From positions 186,001 to 250,000 of the forward strand of contig JAEUHE010000179.1 in the NCBI GenBank assembly GCA_016793885.1: DNA of 64,000 bases, in the 5' to 3' direction. This document shows, piece after piece, positions 61,423 through 64,000 of the stretch. The notes under the pieces were generated by a model. That model saw only the letters and a program-made list of their open reading frames with translations. It searched no databases and was not told the origin of the DNA. The stretch comes from Verrucomicrobiales bacterium. GTDB taxonomy: Bacteria; Verrucomicrobiota; Verrucomicrobiia; Limisphaerales; UBA11320. Numbering within the stretch: the stretch's first letter is position 1; every line of letters begins with the position of its first letter. Position numbers and translations under genes: made by a program.

Positions 61423-62564
61423 GTTCATCCAGGATCACCGCGCCACCGCCCTCCGCAGCCATCAAAGCCCGTTACATCATGATCGGAGGCTTTCTGGGGG
61501 CCGGGAAAACCACCGCAGTCCTCCGCCTCGCTCGGCACTTGCACGGGCAACGCCTCAGGGTTGGCCTCATCACCAACGATCAGGGGTCTCATCTGGTGGA
61601 CACGAATCTCCTGACCTCCCATGGCTTTCCGGTGGAAGAAATCGCCGGCGGATGCTTCTGCTGCCGGTTCAACAGCTTAACCGACGCCGCCCGAAACCTA
61701 TCCCAGCACCATCGACCCGATGTCTTCATCGCGGAGCCAGTGGGCAGTTGCACGGACTTGGTGGCCACGGTGACATACCCCCTCCGACGCCTTTACGGCG
61801 ACAATTTTTCCATCGCCCCGCTCACCGTGCTGTTGGATCCGGTGCGGGCGCTGCGGCTGTTTGGCAAGGAACCCGGAGGCCGTTTCTCAGAGAAGGTCGC
61901 CTACATCTATCGAAAGCAGCTTGAGGAGGCGGACCTACTCGCCATCAACAAAATCGACCTGCTCACTCCTGAACGGCGGGAGGTTCTACTGACCGAACTC
62001 GGTGCGAACTATCCCGAGAAACGCGTTCTGTGCCTGTCGGCCCGTACCGGCGAGGGAGTTGATGCCTGGTTCTCCGAGCTGACCTCGGAGACACAGAAAC
62101 CCAGGCCCCGCCTGTCGATCGATTATGACATTTACGCGGAGGGTGAGGCACTGCTGGGCTGGCTGAACGCGACGCTCCACCTCTCGGCCGCCGAGCCCTT
62201 TGACGGCAACGAATTTCTGAGGAGCTACACCTCGGCCTTACAGGCCCAGCTAGCCAGACAGGGAGCCGAGATCGCTCACCTGAAAATGACGCTGGATGCG
62301 GTCGGTGGTCTTGGCGACATCGCGGTCGTCAACTTGGTCCGAAATGACTTCGTCCCCGAGCTGTCCCAGCAGGCAGCCGATCCCATGGAGGCGGCCGAGG
62401 TCATTCTGAATCTACGCGCTGAGGGCAGTCCCGAGTTGCTCCAGAGCGCAGTGCAGGCCGCCTTGGACGAGGTCCGCGACTCCCATCCCAAGCTGCAGGT
62501 CACTACGGATCACCTGGAGCATTTCCGCCCTGGGCGTCCTGTGCCTACGCATCGGAACGGGTAG
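61419..62564 (+). CDS. G3E-family GTPase (CobW/UreG/HypB-like, COG0523)
   Basis: A 381-residue P-loop GTPase. Walker A GGFLGAGKTT at 23-32, the metal-linked CxCC motif in GGCFCC (77-82), an EPVGSCTDL segment at 106-114 in place of the usual E-x-S-G, and NKID at 177-180 are visible. The last 170 residues (GEALLGWLNATLHLSAAEPF and on) do not look like the ordinary CobW_C domain. Family members insert or deliver metal to enzymes. It overlaps the GcvH-like gene by four bases, so the two are co-translated. Confidence 0.85.
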   Translation: MSSSRITAPPPSAAIKARYIMIGGFLGAGKTTAVLRLARHLHGQRLRVGLITNDQGSHLVDTNLLTSHGFPVEEIAGGCFCCRFNSLTDAARNLSQHHRPDVFIAEPVGSCTDLVATVTYPLRRLYGDNFSIAPLTVLLDPVRALRLFGKEPGGRFSEKVAYIYRKQLEEADLLAINKIDLLTPERREVLLTELGANYPEKRVLCLSARTGEGVDAWFSELTSETQKPRPRLSIDYDIYAEGEALLGWLNATLHLSAAEPFDGNEFLRSYTSALQAQLARQGAEIAHLKMTLDAVGGLGDIAVVNLVRNDFVPELSQQAADPMEAAEVILNLRAEGSPELLQSAVQAALDEVRDSHPKLQVTTDHLEHFRPGRPVPTHRNG

Positions 62565-62583
62565 CCCGGGCCGTCAGAACACC

Positions 62584-64000
62584 TCATGGCTTCTCTACAA
62601 AGCCATGGTACAGGCCCATGTAGTATGGCAGCAGAAATACGGTGCCTGATGCGAGTTCACGTCCATCGCCACCGTAGTCCAATGTCCAGGGATCGGTGTT
62701 CCAATGGTTGAAGTGGCGATTCTCTACGGGCAACACCTTGCCATTCACGCGATGACCTCGCTGGCGGCGGTCCTTCGAGTAGAGGTCCGTTCCTTGTTGA
62801 GGGCCCAACACGACCAAGTCCAAGCGATGACTGTTGCGATGGGCCCATCCCAGCCGATCCAAAGGAAACCCTTGGAGCGTGGCCATCGAGTCCGTGTCCC
62901 AGCCTTTCCACGGATCGATGGAGTAGGTGCCAAACGGGTTGGTGGTGGTGTGGCCCATTCCATGGGCGGCGTAGGCATAGTTGAAGAACGGATTCAGCTC
63001 CGGAGCCTCATTGGCCCAGTAACGAAAGAAGGAATACCGAATCTGACGCTTGAGAGGTTCATTCTTGGAATAGCGCAAGAGCATGTAATAGCCCATGACC
63101 GCCATCTCATCGTCGGACTGGTTCCCAGATCCGGGACCATGTTGAACCTTGGCGTACATCGCATTGTGGGCATATCCATGTCGATCCACCAATTCCTGGA
63201 TCGCCGCCCCGTAGCGCGCTTCCCCAGTGACATATTCCGCCACGGTCAAATAAGCGAGCATGCTCAAGCTGTTCAACCCGCGCTCCGGCCACCAAAAAGG
63301 ATCTCGGTTGAGATACTGAGGTCCGTAGATGCCCCAGCGGGTCGGTTTTCCGTCATGCTCCATGAGCAGGTACTGATGCTGCATGAGATGGTCCGTGATC
63401 CCACGAACGACATCGCGAACCCGTTCCTTCTCGGTCTCATCCTCCGCACAAAATTCGTAATACAGCGGGTAGAAGAAAAAGTGCCCATCCAGCTCATCGG
63501 AACTCGTGTCGCTCTTCCAGTACCACTTGCCATCCGCGCTCTTCGGCCACCGGGGCTCATAGGACTTCCACAGGCTGTCGTTCTTCTGCTCGCGCAGATC
63601 TCCTTCGAGCCGGCCGATGTTGGGATCGGGCAAGTCGACGGAACGAATGGTTCGGGCGATGTATCCCGGCGGCGGTGCGTGCGCCCCACCTTGTGTCACT
63701 TTCTGAAGAAAACGCAGCGCCTCGAATGCCTGTTTGGCCCGCTGTTTCAGCTCCGGCTCCCGCGTTGCGGCATAGCCGAAGCATTCCCCAGCACCATACA
63801 TCGATGTCCAGAGGCCGTCGTTGTCGCTGTCATCCAGGCGCGCCGTTGACTTATCCGCCGGATTGGGCAGCGAGGCCTCCGATACATATCCGAACGGGGT
63901 TCGCTTGATGAAATCCTGGATCTCCTGCTCGTAGATCTTCGCCTTGGCATGCAGAGTCATCGGCCGCCTTTCGATTCCTCCCACCCCAGCAGCCGTCGCA
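62584..64000 (-). CDS. Conserved hypothetical protein, probably exported (partial, 5' end outside window)
   Basis: The minus-strand frame runs from the right window edge to a stop at 62584. It opens with GTG 63984 (VGGIERRPMTLHAKAKIYEQ), but the residues before it (ATAAG) read on without a stop and resemble the end of a signal peptide, so the true start is probably beyond the window. About 470 residues are present. It is rich in Trp and Tyr, with helix-pair segments such as AGECFGYAATREPELKQRAK and PERGLNSLSMLAYLTVAEY, suggesting an alpha/alpha-toroid like that of glycoside hydrolases or lyases. No catalytic motif is recognised. Confidence 0.75.
   Translation of the reverse strand, partial: ATAAGVGGIERRPMTLHAKAKIYEQEIQDFIKRTPFGYVSEASLPNPADKSTARLDDSDNDGLWTSMYGAGECFGYAATREPELKQRAKQAFEALRFLQKVTQGGAHAPPPGYIARTIRSVDLPDPNIGRLEGDLREQKNDSLWKSYEPRWPKSADGKWYWKSDTSSDELDGHFFFYPLYYEFCAEDETEKERVRDVVRGITDHLMQHQYLLMEHDGKPTRWGIYGPQYLNRDPFWWPERGLNSLSMLAYLTVAEYVTGEARYGAAIQELVDRHGYAHNAMYAKVQHGPGSGNQSDDEMAVMGYYMLLRYSKNEPLKRQIRYSFFRYWANEAPELNPFFNYAYAAHGMGHTTTNPFGTYSIDPWKGWDTDSMATLQGFPLDRLGWAHRNSHRLDLVVLGPQQGTDLYSKDRRQRGHRVNGKVLPVENRHFNHWNTDPWTLDYGGDGRELASGTVFLLPYYMGLYHGFVEKP

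Noticed and set aside
62704-63849. A 381-codon open frame on the plus strand
   Set aside because: It is antisense to the partial hypothetical gene, which has far more protein-like composition and continues past the edge.

Overview
The window reads as chromosomal DNA of a flagellated, Gram-negative-type bacterium of the Verrucomicrobiota, most likely subdivision 3 (Pedosphaera/Limisphaera-like). The pointers are: moderately high GC; very large secreted proteins built from Ig-like, lamin-tail/CotH, FG-GAP/ASPIC and beta-helix modules; a Ser/Thr kinase fused to WD40 repeats; P- and L-ring flagellar genes (hence an outer membrane); and palindromic intergenic repeat elements. This placement is inference from gene content. 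No rRNA, tRNA, CRISPR array, integrase or transposase was seen, so the region looks like ordinary core chromosome with large accessory surface proteins.

Layout. 1-3.9 kb: a partial Ala/Pro-rich protein carrying three copies of an unrecognised domain, divergent from a small operon (response regulator with a PATAN/DUF4388 domain and roadblock-like tail, a small roadblock-like protein, a helical protein). 3.9-5.3 kb: TPR membrane protein and DUF309 protein on the minus strand. 5.5-9.0 kb: a plus-strand run of parB, a PfkB-family kinase, peptide deformylase and a short-chain dehydrogenase. 9.0-11.2 kb: dicarboxylate symporter and Tat-type Rieske protein. 11.3-14.9 kb: kinase-WD40 protein. 14.9-24.3 kb: a 3128-residue secreted protein with a sedolisin-like protease, a P-domain and 25 Ig-like domains. 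24.5-31.1 kb: tyrS, a VOC protein, an MsbA-type ABC exporter, beta-carbonic anhydrase and a DASS-family transporter. 31.5-35.5 kb: hom-thrC facing purB, with a palindromic element exactly between the two stop codons.

36.0-43.7 kb: one minus-strand flagellar operon in the order flgF-G-A-H-I-J-N-K-L, encoding distal rod, P- and L-rings, the P-ring chaperone, a rod-binding protein, the hook-filament chaperone and the hook-filament junction. 43.8-57 kb: exported proteins (CotH/lamin-tail, beta-helix, esterase-like hydrolase, double FG-GAP/ASPIC) mixed with a LURP-one-like protein and a beta-CASP nuclease. 56.8-64 kb: a DUF1328 peptide coupled to an unknown membrane protein, a sugar-phosphate isomerase-like TIM barrel, a fatty-acid desaturase with a coiled-coil tail, a GcvH-like lipoyl carrier overlapping a G3E GTPase, and a partial conserved hypothetical protein cut by the window edge.

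The leads most likely to be undescribed are the triple-repeat protein beside the PATAN/roadblock operon, the GcvH-like/G3E GTPase pair without other glycine-cleavage genes nearby, and the palindromic element family, one copy of which supplies the last codons and stops of both thrC and purB.
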